Assembly (NCBI GenBank): GCA_964017235.1
Contig: OZ024927.1
Span: forward strand, 56,797,293 to 56,861,292
Direction: 5' to 3'
Length of the DNA stretch: 64,000 nt
DNA from: Sabellastarte sp. h YS-2021
Lineage: Eukaryota; Annelida; Polychaeta; Sabellida; Sabellidae
The translations under genes were made by a program, and so were the position numbers. The notes below the pieces were generated by a model that made no database searches, had not been told where the DNA came from, and worked only from the letters and a program-made list of their open reading frames with translations. Numbering within the stretch: position 1 is the stretch's first letter; every line of letters starts with the position of its first letter. Shown here one piece after another: positions 36,050-49,000 of this stretch.

Positions 36050-37545
36050 GCTAACAAAAGCGAAGCGTCCCTTAAAGTTTAAAATGCTTTGTGGTTTTAA
36101 TAAGCATGCTGTAAAGTTAAGAATGCACAAAGCTGCACCGTATGCTTCACCAATACCTCTTAATACATTCTGAAGCTATAAAAGCGGCGATAAGGGAGAT
36201 ACATGTATAAGGCAACAACTCAAAAGCAGCTATTTATGACCCCAGTTTGGCCCATAGGGGGGGGTCGGGGGGTAAAACTGACCGGCTATTTAGACTCTCC
36301 ACATATTATTTCTCAATACCTCTTAATACATTCTGAAGCTATAAAAGCAACAATAAAGGAGATATAAGGCAAAAACTCAAAATCAGCTATTTTATGACCC
36401 CAGTTTGACCCATAAGTGGGGGGGCTGGGGGGTAAAACTGACCGGCTATTTAGATGCTCCACATATGCTTTCCCAATACCTCTTAATACATTTTGAAGGT
36501 ATAAAAGCAACAATAAAGGAGATATAAGGCAAAACTCCAAAGCAACTATTTTATGACCCCAGTTTGACCCATAAAAGGAGGAGGGGGGGGGGGGGGATAA
36601 AACTGACCGGCTAATTAGATTCTCCACATATGCTTTCCCAATACCTCTTAATACATTCTGAAGCCCTAAAAGCAACAATAAAGGAGATATAAGGCAAAAA
36701 CTCCAAAGCAGCTATTTATGACCCCAGTTTGGCCCATAAGGGGGGGAGGGGTCGGGGGGTAAAACTGACCAGCTATGTAGACTCTCCACGTATGCTTTCC
36801 CAATACCTCTTAATATATTCTGAAGTTATAAAAGCAACAATAAAGGAGATAAAGGCAAAAACTCAAAATCGGCTATTTTATGACCCCAGTTTGACCCACA
36901 AGGGGGGATCGGGGGGTAAAACTGACCGGCTATTTAGACTCTCCATATATGCTTTCCCAATACCTCTTAATACATTCTGAAGCTATAAAAGCAACAATAA
37001 AGGAGATATAAGGCAAAAACTCAAAATCAGATATTTTATGACCCCAGTTTGACCCATAAGGGGGGGCCGTTGGGTAAAACTGACCAGCTATTTAGACTCT
37101 CCACATATGGTTTCCTATTACCTCCCAGTACATTTTATAGCTCTAAATGCAATACTTAAGAAGATAATAGGGGGGTTGGCCTAAATTTAAGGCTTTCAGA
37201 TTGGAAGGTGTCAGAAAATCACTCATAAATGAGACATTTTTCAAGGGATTGCTCCCAAAATCTAATCAGCTCGTGTTTTCGATAGTATGAACAGGTGTGT
37301 CAAATTATAAGGCTGTGATGACGGGGGGTGTACTTCAAAAAATAGTTTTTGATAATGTGACCTTCATAAAGGTCAAAGGTCAAATTTAAGCATGCAGAAA
37401 AATTTTCCCACGTCTAAGGTATATAACTGCCAAATATGGTTTGAAACCTTCTAATAATAAGGGAGATATTCAAGGGAGACCATAATGCGGCGGCAGCGAG
37501 GAAACTGAGGCGAAAACAAATAAGCCCCCTTTCAGGGACGCTTAA
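36050..37545. mobile_element. R5 element: ~164-bp tandem array with G-runs and short inverted ends
   Basis: About seven units at ~164-bp spacing (CCAATACCTCTTAATACATT at about 36152, 36315, 36474, 36640, 36806, 36957; diverged at 37119). Each carries ATGACCCCAGTTTGACCCAT followed by a G-run (GGGGGGTCGGGGGG type) and GTAAAACTGACCGGCTATTT. AAGCGTCCCTTAAAG at 36062 is mirrored by CTTTCAGGGACGCTT at 37529-37543, suggesting terminal inverted repeats. G-run length varies between units. No ORF of substance. Confidence 0.75.
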
Positions 37546-37865
37546 TTAACACCTGGTTTTCTAGTGTTTTCAAAATATTTAAGGTTTTGGTCATATTTTC
37601 TGAAAAATAATGCAGTTATCACAACATCCAGGAAAGTGACCTTGTTTAAAAAATTTACACCAAAACAGAATGAAAACTAGAAATAGGCCGCCCTGTTGAT
37701 AGTAGATGCGAATAGAAACAGGATAGCATAGAAGAACACACATTATCATGTGTAATGTCCACCCATGAACCTTTTGCCCAAATTGTACAGTAGTCTTACA
37801 AGACCCTGTTTCATTTGTAAAATATATCAATGATGCTTAAATATTTGTTAGTGTAGATGTAAATT
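37546..37865. other. Spacer between R5 and R4
   Basis: Non-repetitive AT-rich sequence, no gene seen. Confidence 0.5.
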
Positions 37866-39805
37866 ATTTCAGCTTCATGCCTTTTTGCATTGGTTGGGTT
37901 GAAAATTTTGACGAAATCACTCTATCTTGCACGGTTAAGAAGATAGAAGCAAATTCCTGTTTTTCTATTTTTGGCAAAAATTTGAAAATTCAAAATGGCC
38001 GCCATTTTTGGAAAAAGGAAATTTTTTTGAAAATTGCCAAGAGTACATTTCTTAGATACCCTATGGGTCGAAAATTTCAACAAAATAACTCTATTTTGCA
38101 CGGTTAAGGCCAGTTTGTGTTTTTCCATTTTGGGCAAAAATTCGAAAATTCAAAATGGCTGCCATTTTTGGGGAGGGGAAAATTTTTTGAAAATTGCAAA
38201 GATTACATTCCTTAGATACCCTGTGGGTTGAAAAATTTCGACGAAATCGCTCTATCTCGCATGGTTAAGGAGATAGAAGCAAATTTGTGTTTTGCCATTT
38301 TTGGCAAAAATTTGAAAATTCAAAATGGCCGCCATTTTAGGGGAGGGGAAATTTTTTTTTAAATTGCCAAGAATACAATGCTCAAATACCTGTGGGTCGA
38401 AAATTTTGACGAAATCGCTCTATCTCGCATGGTTAAGGAGATAGAAGGAAATTTGTGTTTTGCCATTTTTGGCAAAACTTCGAAAATTCAAAATGGCCGC
38501 CATTTTTGGGGAGGGGAAATTTTTTTGAAAATTGCAAAGATTGCATTGCTTAGATACCCTGTGGGTCGAAAATTTTGACGAAATCGCTCTATCTCGCACG
38601 GTTAAGGAGATAGAAGCAAATTTGTGTTTTGCCATTTTTGGCAAAAATTCGAAAATTCAAAATGGCCGCCATTTTTGGGGAGGGGAAAATTTTTTGAAAA
38701 TTGCAAAGATTGCATTCCTTAGATACCCTGTGGGTCGAAAATTTCGACGAAATCGCTCTATCTCGCACGGTTAAGGAGATAGAAGCAAATTAGTGTTTTG
38801 CCATTTTTGGCAAAAATTCGAAAATTCAAAATGGCCGCCATTTTTGGGGAGGGGAAAATTTTTTGAAAATTGCAAAGAGTACACTCTTCAGATACCCTGT
38901 GGGTCGAAAATTTCCACGAAATCGCTCTATCTCGCACGGTTAAGGAGATAGAAGCAAATTAGTGTTTTGCCATTTTTGGCAAAAATTCGAAAATTCAAAA
39001 TGGCCGCCATTTTTGGGGAGGGGAAAATTTTTTGAAAATTCCAAAGAGTACACTCCTGAGATACCCTGTGGGTTGAAAATTTCGACGAAATCGCTCTATC
39101 TCGCACGGTTAAGGAGATAGAAGCAAATTTGTGTTTTGCCATTTTTGGGAAAAAGTCGAAAATTCAAAATGGCTGCCATTTTTGGGGAGTGGAAAATTTT
39201 TTGAAAATTGCAAAGATTACAGTACTTAGATTCCCTGTGGGTCAAAAATTTCGATGAAATCGCTCTATCTCGCACGGTTAAGGAGATAGAAGCAAATTTG
39301 TGTTTTGCCATTTTTGGGAAAAATTCGAAAATTCAAAATGGCCGCCATTTTTGGGGAGGGGACATTTTTTTAAAAATTGCCAAGAGTACGATGCTCAGAT
39401 ACCCTATGGGTTGAAACTTTCGACGAAATCGCTCTATCTCGCACAGTTAAGGAGATAGAAGGAAATTTGTGTTTTGCCATTTTTGGCGAAAATTCGAAAA
39501 TTCAAAATGGCGGCCATTTTTGGGGAGGGGAAAATTTTTTGAAAATTGCAAAGATTACATTCCTTAGATACCATGTGGGTCGAAAATTTCAACGAAATCG
39601 CTCTATCTCGCATGGTTAAGGAGATAGAAGCAAATTTGTGTTTTGCCATTTTTGGCAAGAATTCGAAAATTCAAAATGGCCGCCATTTTGGGGAGGGGAA
39701 ATTTTTTTTGAAAATTACAAAGATTACATTCTTTAGATACCCTGTGGGTCGAAAATTTCGACGAAATCGCTCTATCTCGCACGGTTTAGGAGATATGAGC
39801 ACGTT
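37866..39805 (+). repeat. R4 tandem array, ~168-bp unit, 12 units
   Basis: The block CGAAATCGCTCTATCTCGCA recurs at about 37914, 38085, 38246, 38411, 38579, 38747, 38916, 39085, 39253, 39422, 39591 and 39760. Each unit has GTGTTTTGCCATTTTTGGCA, AAAATGGCCGCCATTTTTGG and TTAGATACCCTGTGGGTCG. AAAATGGCCGCCATTTT is a 17-base palindrome that includes a YY1-type GCCATTTT core. Central units are very alike and outer units more diverged. The many ~70-codon frames on both strands are repeat artefacts. Confidence 0.92.
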
Positions 39806-39977
39806 TGCCTTTTTCAGTACTCAAAATAACCAATTACTCATTTATTTAATTAATTACTCACTCATCTATGAAGTAATTCCCCCCAAAAGCAATCCCATAC
39901 AAGGTATTAACCCAATGAACCTCCATACCAAATTTCAGAAAGATAGGCTTAATAGCATTCCTTAAAATGTCTGGAAA

Positions 39978-40173
39978 CCAAAGAGATACTCAAAAGTAGC
40001 AAAGTAGCTATTACTCAGTTAGCTATAGAGCTATCATCACCAAAAGCAATCCCATACAAGCTAATAAACCTGCAGCCAAAGAGATACTCAAAAGTAGCAA
40101 AGTAGCTATTACTCAGTTAGCTATAGAGCTATCATCACCAAAAGCAATCCCATACAAGCTAATAAACCTGCAT
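39978..40173 (+). repeat. 98-bp tandem duplication
   Basis: Two nearly identical 98-base units (39978-40075, 40076-40173), each with GAGATACTCAAAAGTAGCAA, AGTAGCTATTACTCAGTTAG and CCCATACAAGCTAATAAACC. AGTAGCTATTACTCAG is also a core of the R2 unit, linking the families. Confidence 0.85.
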
Positions 40174-40262
40174 GCCAAATTTGGTAAAGATAGGATAAGA
40201 ACTGTTGCCTAAAATGTCTGGAAACCAAGTGTGACGCCGGACAGCGGAAAAAGCAAAAATAA

Positions 40263-40291
40263 TATGTCCACCCCCCAGTGGGGTGGACATA
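40263..40291. other. Perfect 12-bp-stem hairpin
   Basis: TATGTCCACCCC (40263-40274), loop CCAGT, GGGGTGGACATA (40280-40291). It closes the repeat-rich block that began at 36050. Such a hairpin could be a Helitron-type or other element end, but no CTAG/CTRR terminus follows immediately. Confidence 0.8.
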
Positions 40292-41323
40292 ATTAATTTT
40301 ACACACCCAAACATCTCATTTACTTTTGGGACTATGGACACAATAAATCTTTCCTTCATTTAGTTTGGGCTGATTGTCACATAACAGAAGGAATATATCA
40401 CTAATATATATATCACAAATGTTATTTTCATTATAAAAACACCGAGGAAGTGATTGACCTCCTTAACCTTGCTGAAGGTCATATCAATCTATTTTTTTAA
40501 CATTCTGGTGTTTACACCAGGCTTGTGGTATACAGCAACCACAGATTTTTAATCATGGAGTACCACATTACACAAGTGGGCATATATCTCAAATTAAATT
40601 GATGAAGGGGAGAGGGGCAATTACAGGGTAAATGCAAATATTTGCTATAAAAAATTGATGAAAATGTAATTAACTGGTGGGAGAAATTGATATGTTTTCT
40701 TTACATCCTGATATAAGAAATCTGTGATAAAGACTGACTAATGGAACAAGTATTGTATCTAGCCTCAGTTTATATGACTATTAAATTTGAATATAGATCC
40801 ACATTTATACTTTAAATACATGTATTAATCAAAAATATACAGAGACTCACACTTTCTCTAAGGACTCAAATTTCATAAGCTACAATCAACCTTTCAAATT
40901 TACACTTTCTACAAATAATTTTGAATATTTATGACCTATAATTAAAGAACATTATTTATTGCACCCAATAAACTCAACACCATCATTAGAATATTAGAAA
41001 TTGAATCTTCAACCTTTTTTGGCACAAAAGTTGTAATATTATTTCGCCACATATATTTTGTGAAAATGCTTAAAATGTCATATAGTATGTTAACCTTTCA
41101 GTTGTACATCTACATCATTGACACAACTCATTTCGATAGCAAAAGGTTTATGTGGCACAAAACTATGGATAGATGATTGACACTGGAGAACCTCTATTAC
41201 CCAATCTTCTCTGACCCAATACTTGATTTTCTAAACTCATTTTGACTCCAGCATATTTATATTAATCCCTTATGTTTTATAGTAAAATATGCCTTTTTTT
41301 ATTCTCGCAGTGCAGTTTGATAA
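40292..41323. other. Intergenic, nothing recognised
   Basis: AT-rich; a degenerate GGAGAACCTCTATTACCC motif near 41186 resembles the pogo-like end at 14867. No gene. Confidence 0.45.
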
Positions 41324-41424
41324 CAGCAGATTGTACTGAAATAACTTTATATCATTAGGCATTAAATGGTTTGCAGCAGATTGTACTGAAATAACTTTAT
41401 ATTATTAGGCATTAAATGGTTTGC
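41324..41424 (+). repeat. 50-bp tandem duplication
   Basis: CAGCAGATTGTACTGAAATA..ATTAGGCATTAAATGG repeated twice head to tail with about one mismatch. Confidence 0.85.
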
Positions 41425-41633
41425 ATAACAGATAAATACATCACATTCCAATTTCCCCTTTCATCAAAGCATTTGGCCTCTCTATTGTTAAGCGTGCGAT
41501 GGATAAACATATTTACCCCATTAAATACCAAATACATACAAAGTCAAAGACTTTCTAGCATCAGAAGCTACAACATTACATATAATCTTTAATCTGGAGA
41601 AATTCAAGTTCTAATAAATTAGAATTTTATGTT

Positions 41634-42147
41634 AAAACTACTAGGGATGGGACGGTAGTTCCGGTATTTCGGTATCGAGAGTATTTTTCTGAAATACCGT
41701 GATGAGATTTTACTACCGCCACTTCGCTCGTCAGCACATATAATTGAAGGAAGAGTTACAATATTAGAAACCTACCCGAAATCTGAAGAAATTATAAGGT
41801 TTTATCCCCAATTTACACGCATTTGCAGACTTTATATAGTAATAGCGATTACGTTGAGTAGAACTACCATGTTTTGGTTATGACAATTTATAACCTCAAT
41901 CTTGCTTGTCAGCCCATATAATTGAAGGATAACTTAAAATCTAGGGAACAAACAAGAAATCTGAAGATATTTTAACTTTTTATCTCATATTTCGTACATT
42001 TGGCCACTTTTATTGTGATGTCGTGAAGAGGAAACGTCCATGTTTGTTTGGGGTGTACTAAAACGTGGAATACCGGAATCGGTACGGTTTTGCATTGGCG
42101 ACCTACCGATGTACATATTTTTGTGCCGTCTCATCCCTAAAAACTAC
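41634..42147. mobile_element. 498-bp hAT MITE with exact 8-bp target duplication
   Basis: Element 41642-42139 begins TAGGGATGGGACGGTAG and ends CCGTCTCATCCCTA; the outer 14 bases are inverted with one mismatch. The octamer AAAACTAC flanks both sides (41634-41641 and 42140-42147). ACCGGTATTT/TACCGGAATC-type motifs recur inside. No coding sequence. Confidence 0.92.
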
Positions 42148-42868
42148 ACTGTTACAGAGAGAAATTGTTCAGATTCATGATCCATTGGTAACGTAAGACA
42201 ATTTATATTTCTAACAAATTTTTTGCTGTATCATTTTCTTTTGTTAAAAGAACAAACTTAACAAGCAAAGACAACATTCAGGGAGATGTAAAAAATATGT
42301 TAATTTCAATTTCACAAATTAATACTTTATTTTGTGTATCTTTACTGTGTTTAAAGATATTTCTCATAAAAAAAGTAAATAACATTTCTTTCTGGGATTT
42401 TTATTGGTATATAGGTTTCCTTCAAGCTTACAATGTAAAAAATTTTGAAGGACAATTATCATAGTAAAGATCCTACTTAAAATTCAATTTGCTAGTCTTA
42501 TTAATATGCATAAACACTTTGAGCAAAAACTTCTACTTGGGAAAAATTACATCGGAGGACTTTATCAGAGAATTATCAATTTGGCTTCTGCTAAAAACAG
42601 CAAAAAATAGACAGAAGGACAAAGTGCAAAGTTGCAGCTGTCCCTTTAAACAGGTAAGGACCTGATGTATCTTTATAGACAGATGGATGAAGAAAGATGA
42701 AGAAATACCACCAGTCCCCAACATATCCAGATTCTGTTTGAGTTAAAGAGTGGATATGAAAAGTAAGGATTTATACATGGCACAGCTATTTGATTTTTAT
42801 CTAACTACACATCCCATGAAAATCCCAGGTAAAAATTCCCTGACACATTATGTGCGCATTCTGAGCAG
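42148..42868 (-). other. Probable 3' UTR / downstream flank of the coiled-coil gene
   Basis: Sequence directly after the minus-strand stop codon at 42869. AT-rich with several TTTATT (AATAAA on the minus strand) hexamers; the cleavage site cannot be fixed. Confidence 0.4.
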
Positions 42869-43012
42869 CTAGTCATCTATAGGTGTGACCAGTTTTTTAA
42901 CGCGTTCTACTTCGACTTTCAAACCGATTCGTTCCTTCTTTTCTTCATCCACTTCCACCATGACATCGAAGAGCTTCTTGTCAAAAGTCTTCTTCAAGGT
43001 ATCCAGTTGGCT
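42869..43012 (-). CDS. Adaptor terminal exon: end of coiled coil
   Basis: Acceptor TCTTGTAG, then 47 codons and TAG at 42869-42871. Encodes SQLDTLKKTFDKKLFDVMVE, then VDEEKKERIGLKVEVERVKK and LVTPIDD. Charged heptads continue the previous exon without a break. Confidence 0.8.
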   Translation of the reverse strand, partial: SQLDTLKKTFDKKLFDVMVEVDEEKKERIGLKVEVERVKKLVTPIDD

Positions 43013-46000
43013 CTACAAGACAAAATCATATACCTCACTGTGACAGTTAAACCCACTTAAGTAACATTTTATTGGATCAGGAAATACTTCTATGTAACCA
43101 GTTAACAGGACAGGGGTATTCCCTTCTACTTAAGAAAGAATTTTACTGTTCAGGGTTCCATGTACAGGGGTTAAGACTCAGGTTTCAGTTTTCACTGCTT
43201 TGTCTGTCCCTGCATATTACTCGCACATTATAACATCCATATTTTCATACCTGGTGTCTACCTGAATCCCGTTAGAAAACCCATATTTTGTTGTTTTTCT
43301 CCAGCAATCAGTCGAGCCCAGAGTTTGTGACTTTTTCAAATATTACTTGCTTACAATGCATTTATAGGCCTCCAGCCCATCTTATATCCTAAATGTGGTG
43401 TTATATCTGTCTTTTATAGTTTTGTTTGGAACAACATTTTTTTTTGTAACATTCTTGCCTCAAACTCTTGAGGTAGTGGGTTCAAACCTGTCATCAGATA
43501 TAATGTAAGAATGTTAGTAGATGTTTGTCCATGTCTAGAATAGGAAAAAAGGGAGGAGCTTCACATCAAAGTTTGAGGAAAACAAAGCAAGGTTATGAAG
43601 TGATTATGGACAATTGCTTTTCATTTTTTAATTTATTAATGCATCACCACGATGACATCATTTATTTTCAAACCACTACAAAATCCTTTCCAGTACAGGT
43701 GGCCCTTTTCAATACAAATATCAGATAACAAACAGATACATTTTTTTTTTATCAATATGAAAATTTTTAGCTTCAGCATAAAATTAGAGCTGCCAAAAAC
43801 AATTTATATTTCTCATGTGTCATTTCAAGTGAAATTATAACAATCAATACATTAATTCACTTCGCTACAAGCATGGGTTACATGATTTTATCTTCATTGA
43901 AGATCATTCATTAGCTTGCAGAAAAATATTGTTCTATGTTTTTACACAAGAAGAACCAATGTAATATGAATCTAAGAATAATTCAAACTGTTTTTGGGGT
44001 CTGTATGTATGAAAATTTTGTATTTGGTCGAGATAGATCTTTAACTTATAGACATTACTAAACTAATGGCAATTACTAGACTAATGGGCATTCTAGTTAT
44101 TAAGTCAACTGTTTATTTAACGTCAATGTACAAAATCAATTTCTGATCATATGTTACCCTTTTCACAAATATTTGGATAAGTACACTAACACAAAAAGAA
44201 TTAGTGACTAATGCAATGGAAGAAGGTATTTTTTCCAATCCCATGTTTATCTGTTCACAAGTATTATAAAGACTGAGCTAAAAGGGAAAGTGTTGTGTTT
44301 TTTGTTTCCAAATAGTCAAGTAGCAGAACAAAGATTGTACTGCAAAACCAAACTGTTTTATTTTCTTACTATAGCCAACATAGAGATTATTCATAATATC
44401 ATACTGACAAGAGTTCCAACAAGAGCACTCGGAGAGCGCAGACCTCTGCCACGGGAGCTAAATCCGGATCACTCCAAATTTATTTTTCATGGATCCAAAC
44501 AGTGATCCAGATCACTCCTAAAATCTAATCACTTGTTCCTTGTCCCATTTAGGGCATATCCTGAAAATTTCATCAAAATTCGTTCATAACTTTTTGAGTT
44601 TTCTGACTTTAAAAATTACATTTCATGAATCCAGATCCAGATAGTGATCCAGATCACTCCCAAAATTGAATCATTTCTTCCTTTTACCTTTTGAAACATA
44701 TCCTGAAAATATCATCAAAATCTGTCCATAAGTTTTTGAGTTATCTTGTTCACAAACAAATGAACAAACAAACCCACAAACAAACCCAGGCAAAAACATA
44801 ACATCCTGGTGGAGGTAATTATCTGGATGCCTTTGTATTGTATACATCCACTCATAAGTCTAGCTATGAACTTTTTAACACACAAACACCTGATGAATCA
44901 TTTCAGGTAGTCTGTCCTGTAAATGTGTAAGGCTGCAACATACTGACCTTTAGCTGATTGAACTGCACCTTGAGTTCATCATATTGCTTCTTAGGCACTG
45001 AATCCTCCCTCAGCTCTTCTAACTGTTTGCGTAATTCAGCAATTTCTGCAGATCCTACTGTACTTGCTGTCTTCTTGGAAATATCTTTAATGGGAAAAAA
45101 GAGTTTTTACTTAATTGGATCAGGTGGAACCTCTATTCTCTGACCTATTATCTGAATATTTTATTATTCTATAAACATGGTCTACTCTGCCAAATTTAAT
45201 GCAGTAAAATACCTGTTTCACTCAGTAGTCTATAAATGTTCTATTATTCATCCCAAATCACACTCTCCAAAAAATGGTTTGACATAAATGTTACAGCCTA
45301 TAGAAAAATTTAGCAGACCAGATAAATCAATCATCTTACAGGAAGTTTGAATAGGTTAATGTCTAATTTGGGTTGTTTCCCTTTATCATACAAATCATTT
45401 ATTAAATAAAAGACAGACCTCCAGTATGTCTTATGGTCTTCACACAAGACAGATTTGAATTATAGGTGTTAAGAGATATTACAGCTAAGTGACCATGTCC
45501 GATTTGACAATCATAAGTATATTGAGACCTTTTAATTTTTACTCCAAAAATAGGATATGGCTTGTTGTTGAGGTACATCCTTCACATAACTTAACAATAA
45601 ACTCTTTAAAGTGGAACTGAATGAAGTTGCAAGAAGTATACAGAACCCATGAAATGTTGTAAGATGTAAGAACTTTCATGTCGTTGAAGAAGGGGGAAAA
45701 CTTACACATTTTATTCATTCTTCATGTAATATTCCAAGCCAAAGAACCAATATATAAGAGATATATCGCCATGTAAGTATGTTGACCTCACTTTACCTTG
45801 AAGCAGGGGTCAAAGGTCAAGTTTGACACTTGTAAAAGATTCACAGGCTATGATTTCTTGCAAGTTTTTTTTCTTATTTTGAAGACCTAAGACCAACTAT
45901 AAGGGGGATATGTGACCTTTTCAGTATGATGTCCCTACTTGATCTTGAAGCAGGGGTCAGAGGTCAAATCAGATATCTGAAAAAGATTCGTAGGCCACAA

Positions 46001-49000
46001 TTTCCAAAGACCAAAGATAAAGGAGATATTAGGCCTTTTTGATATGATGACCCCCTCCCCCTCCCATTTAACATTAAAGACGTGACCTAGTGGCCAGTTT
46101 GCTTTCGAAACAAGTCCAAAATTACTCTGAGGAAAGCTTTTCTAACCATATATAATTTGTGCAAATCTGATGAAAATAGCTGCAATATTTTAAGTTTTAG
46201 AACATATTTATGATTTTCGAACAACTGGCTATGGCGGCCATTTTGTTTTTTTAAATTAGGTAAAAATTTTTTAGAAACACATTTCCATAGCCATAAACTT
46301 GCAAATTTAATAAGTAAATTAAATTTTTATAAGTTAATACCCTATCCAATGGACAATAGCTTATCCGGTCGGCGCAGACCGGCCCGCCAAACGTCAGAAA
46401 AAGACGTCCTGTGTTTCCACCGGCCAGGCCGGCCCAGTGCTGTGCACTCGCCAGGTGGCGTGTAGTACTTCCTTCCTGTCTAGACAGCGTGACGTCATAG
46501 CATCTTTTTCGTTGTCTAAACCTATTAGACCCCTAGTAAGCTGATAGCGGGGTCGGAGGGAGGGTCTTGTGTGTCCATTGGATAGGGTATTAACTTATAA
46601 AAATTTAATTTACTTATTAAATTTGCAATTTTATTGCGTTAATACATCCTATCCAATGGACAATAGCTGAATAACTACCGCTTGGTCGGCGGGTAAGTTA
46701 CTAGGGATTAAAAGTTGAACTTATGTCAGAGATTGTAATAATCTCTCCTTTAGCCTGGGTGGACCTTGAAGTCAAAAACACCCTTAAGGCTATGGTCGAA
46801 TATCATCATCCGGTTGTCCAGAATGGAACCGTCAGAGTCGACCTCCCCCCCCCCCCCCCCCCCTTTTTACAGACCTGCTCTGAGGTAGGGGAAGAGAGGG
46901 ATGAGTTCAATCCCATAAAATAACACCTCCTGGAGGAAGTACGTGAGAGATTTTTTTTTTTTTTTTTTGTTACTTCTTAACTAAATGTGCAATATATACA
47001 AATATGTAGTATTTACATAATTATGTACAGATCTCCTCTAGGTACCAGTCTGTTGGTGGACCTGCTGAGCAGCCACAACCGGTCCAAGATGGTAGAGCTC
47101 TGAGTCAGCCCAAGCCACATCCTTCAGGTAGAATTGGGTGAAGGTATTATGAGATTTCCAGTGGCAGGCTGCTAAGATCTGTTCTAAGGAAACTCCCGAT
47201 TGGAAGGCCTTAGAGGCCGCAAAGGCCCTGACATCATGAGCTTTAACTTGATGTAGGGTGTGGGCCTGATGATCAGAGAGCTCATAGCATAGGATCACAG
47301 TTTGCTTGATCCATGAGGAGATAGTGGCAGGGGAAATGTCTTTGTCGAAACCCTTCTTGAAGGAGACAAAGACTAACTCCTTGTGTTGCCTGAGGTCTGA
47401 AGTCCTGTCCAAATAGTAGCGCAGTGCTCTGATTGGACAGAGGGATCTGTCAGACTTGAGGGATTTATCTAGAGTAGGAGCCAGGGCTGGTATTACCACT
47501 GGGGCTACACTCTCTGGACCCTCCTTGGCCAGCTGGTTCTTAGAGAGAAAGCTGGGGGATGGAAAAAGAGACACCTTAGACCAGTCCGACTGGTGCCTGA
47601 TGTTCTTATGCTGCCATGCATGGATTTCACTCCGTCTTTTGCCAGAGCCCAGGGCCAAAAGGAAGACAGTCTTGAAGGTCACATGCTTCAGAGACGCCTC
47701 CCTAAGTGGTTCGAAGGGAGCCTTTGTCAGCTGGTGTAGTACCAGGGAAAGGTTCCAGGAGGGTATTCCCCTCCACCCTTTGGGTCTGTCTCTGTGGAAA
47801 CTTTCCAAGAGACGAGTCAGATTATCATTTTTGCTGATATTGATTGATGTATCACCCAGTTTATCAGCAATGGCAGATCTGTATCCATCAATGGTGCTGG
47901 GCTGTAATTTCTTGTCCTCGAAGAGGTACATTAAGAAGTCAGCCACTGATTTTACAGGTGGTGACCTGAAGTCCACCTGATTAGTGTCGCACCACTTTGT
48001 AAAAACGGTCCACTTTGCCTCATAGACTGATCTGGTTGACTTTCTTTGAGGAGCCTCAATTCTTGCTGCCACTGCCTCAGAGAAGCCCTGTTCTTTGATT
48101 TTTGAGGCTCTAGGAGCCAGGCATGGAGATTTAGATTTGTCAGATTTCTGTGAGGGATCTGATTGAAAGGCTGTGTTAGAAGACTGGGCAGGTTGGGCAG
48201 GCTGCGAGGGATCTGACTGGACATGGTCACTAGGTCCCAAAACCAAGGCATCTTGGGCCATCCGGGAGCAATCAGAATGAGTCTCTTGCACGGGGAGTCC
48301 AGTAGCTTCTCCACCACTTTGCCCAATATGGCGGTCGGTGGGAAGGCGTATGCATCCAGATCGTCCCATGGCAGGGTGAGAGCATCCACTGCTATAGCCA
48401 GGGAGTCCGGTACCGGAGAGACAAACTGAGGTAACTTGTGGTTGAACCTCGTGGCAAATAGGTCTATTTGAGGCCAGTGCCATTGATTGCATAGTTGTTG
48501 GAAAACTTCCGGAAGGAGGGACCATTCTGTTTGGATGGTCTGACCCAGCCTGGATAGCTTGTCTGCTATCACATTTAAATGGCCTGGGATGTGTCGGGCT
48601 TTTAGAGTCACTTGTCGCTGGGAGCACCAGGTCAAGATTCTCCATAGTAGGGCACACAGTGGGCCCGACCTCATGCCTCCTTCCTTGTTTATGTAAGCTA
48701 CCACTGTAGTATTGTCGGTTGCCACCAGAACCATTTTGTCTACACAAAGGTCTTGAAACTCTTTGAGGGCCAGGAAAACCGCTTTGAGTTCTAGATAATT
48801 TATGTGCAGTTTGCTTTCCGGCACCGACCAGGTCCCTCTTGCAGTGAACTCGTTTAAGTGAGCGTCCCACCCTTCTTTTGATGCGTCTGTAAATATCTGC
48901 AGAGCATGTCTTACTGGGTGTAGTGGTTGGCCTTGAAGCACATTGTCTTCCTCTAGCCACCATTGTAAGTGGGGGTGTAGGGACCTTGGTAGGGGAATAA

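Noticed and set aside
37877-39965. Series of 65-139 codon frames on both strands
   Set aside because: Produced by the 168-bp R4 unit, which is divisible by three and lacks stops in some frames; no start, splice or domain evidence.
40121-40359. Small minus-strand frames near the hairpin
   Set aside because: Short, overlapping one another in different frames, and within repeat-derived sequence.
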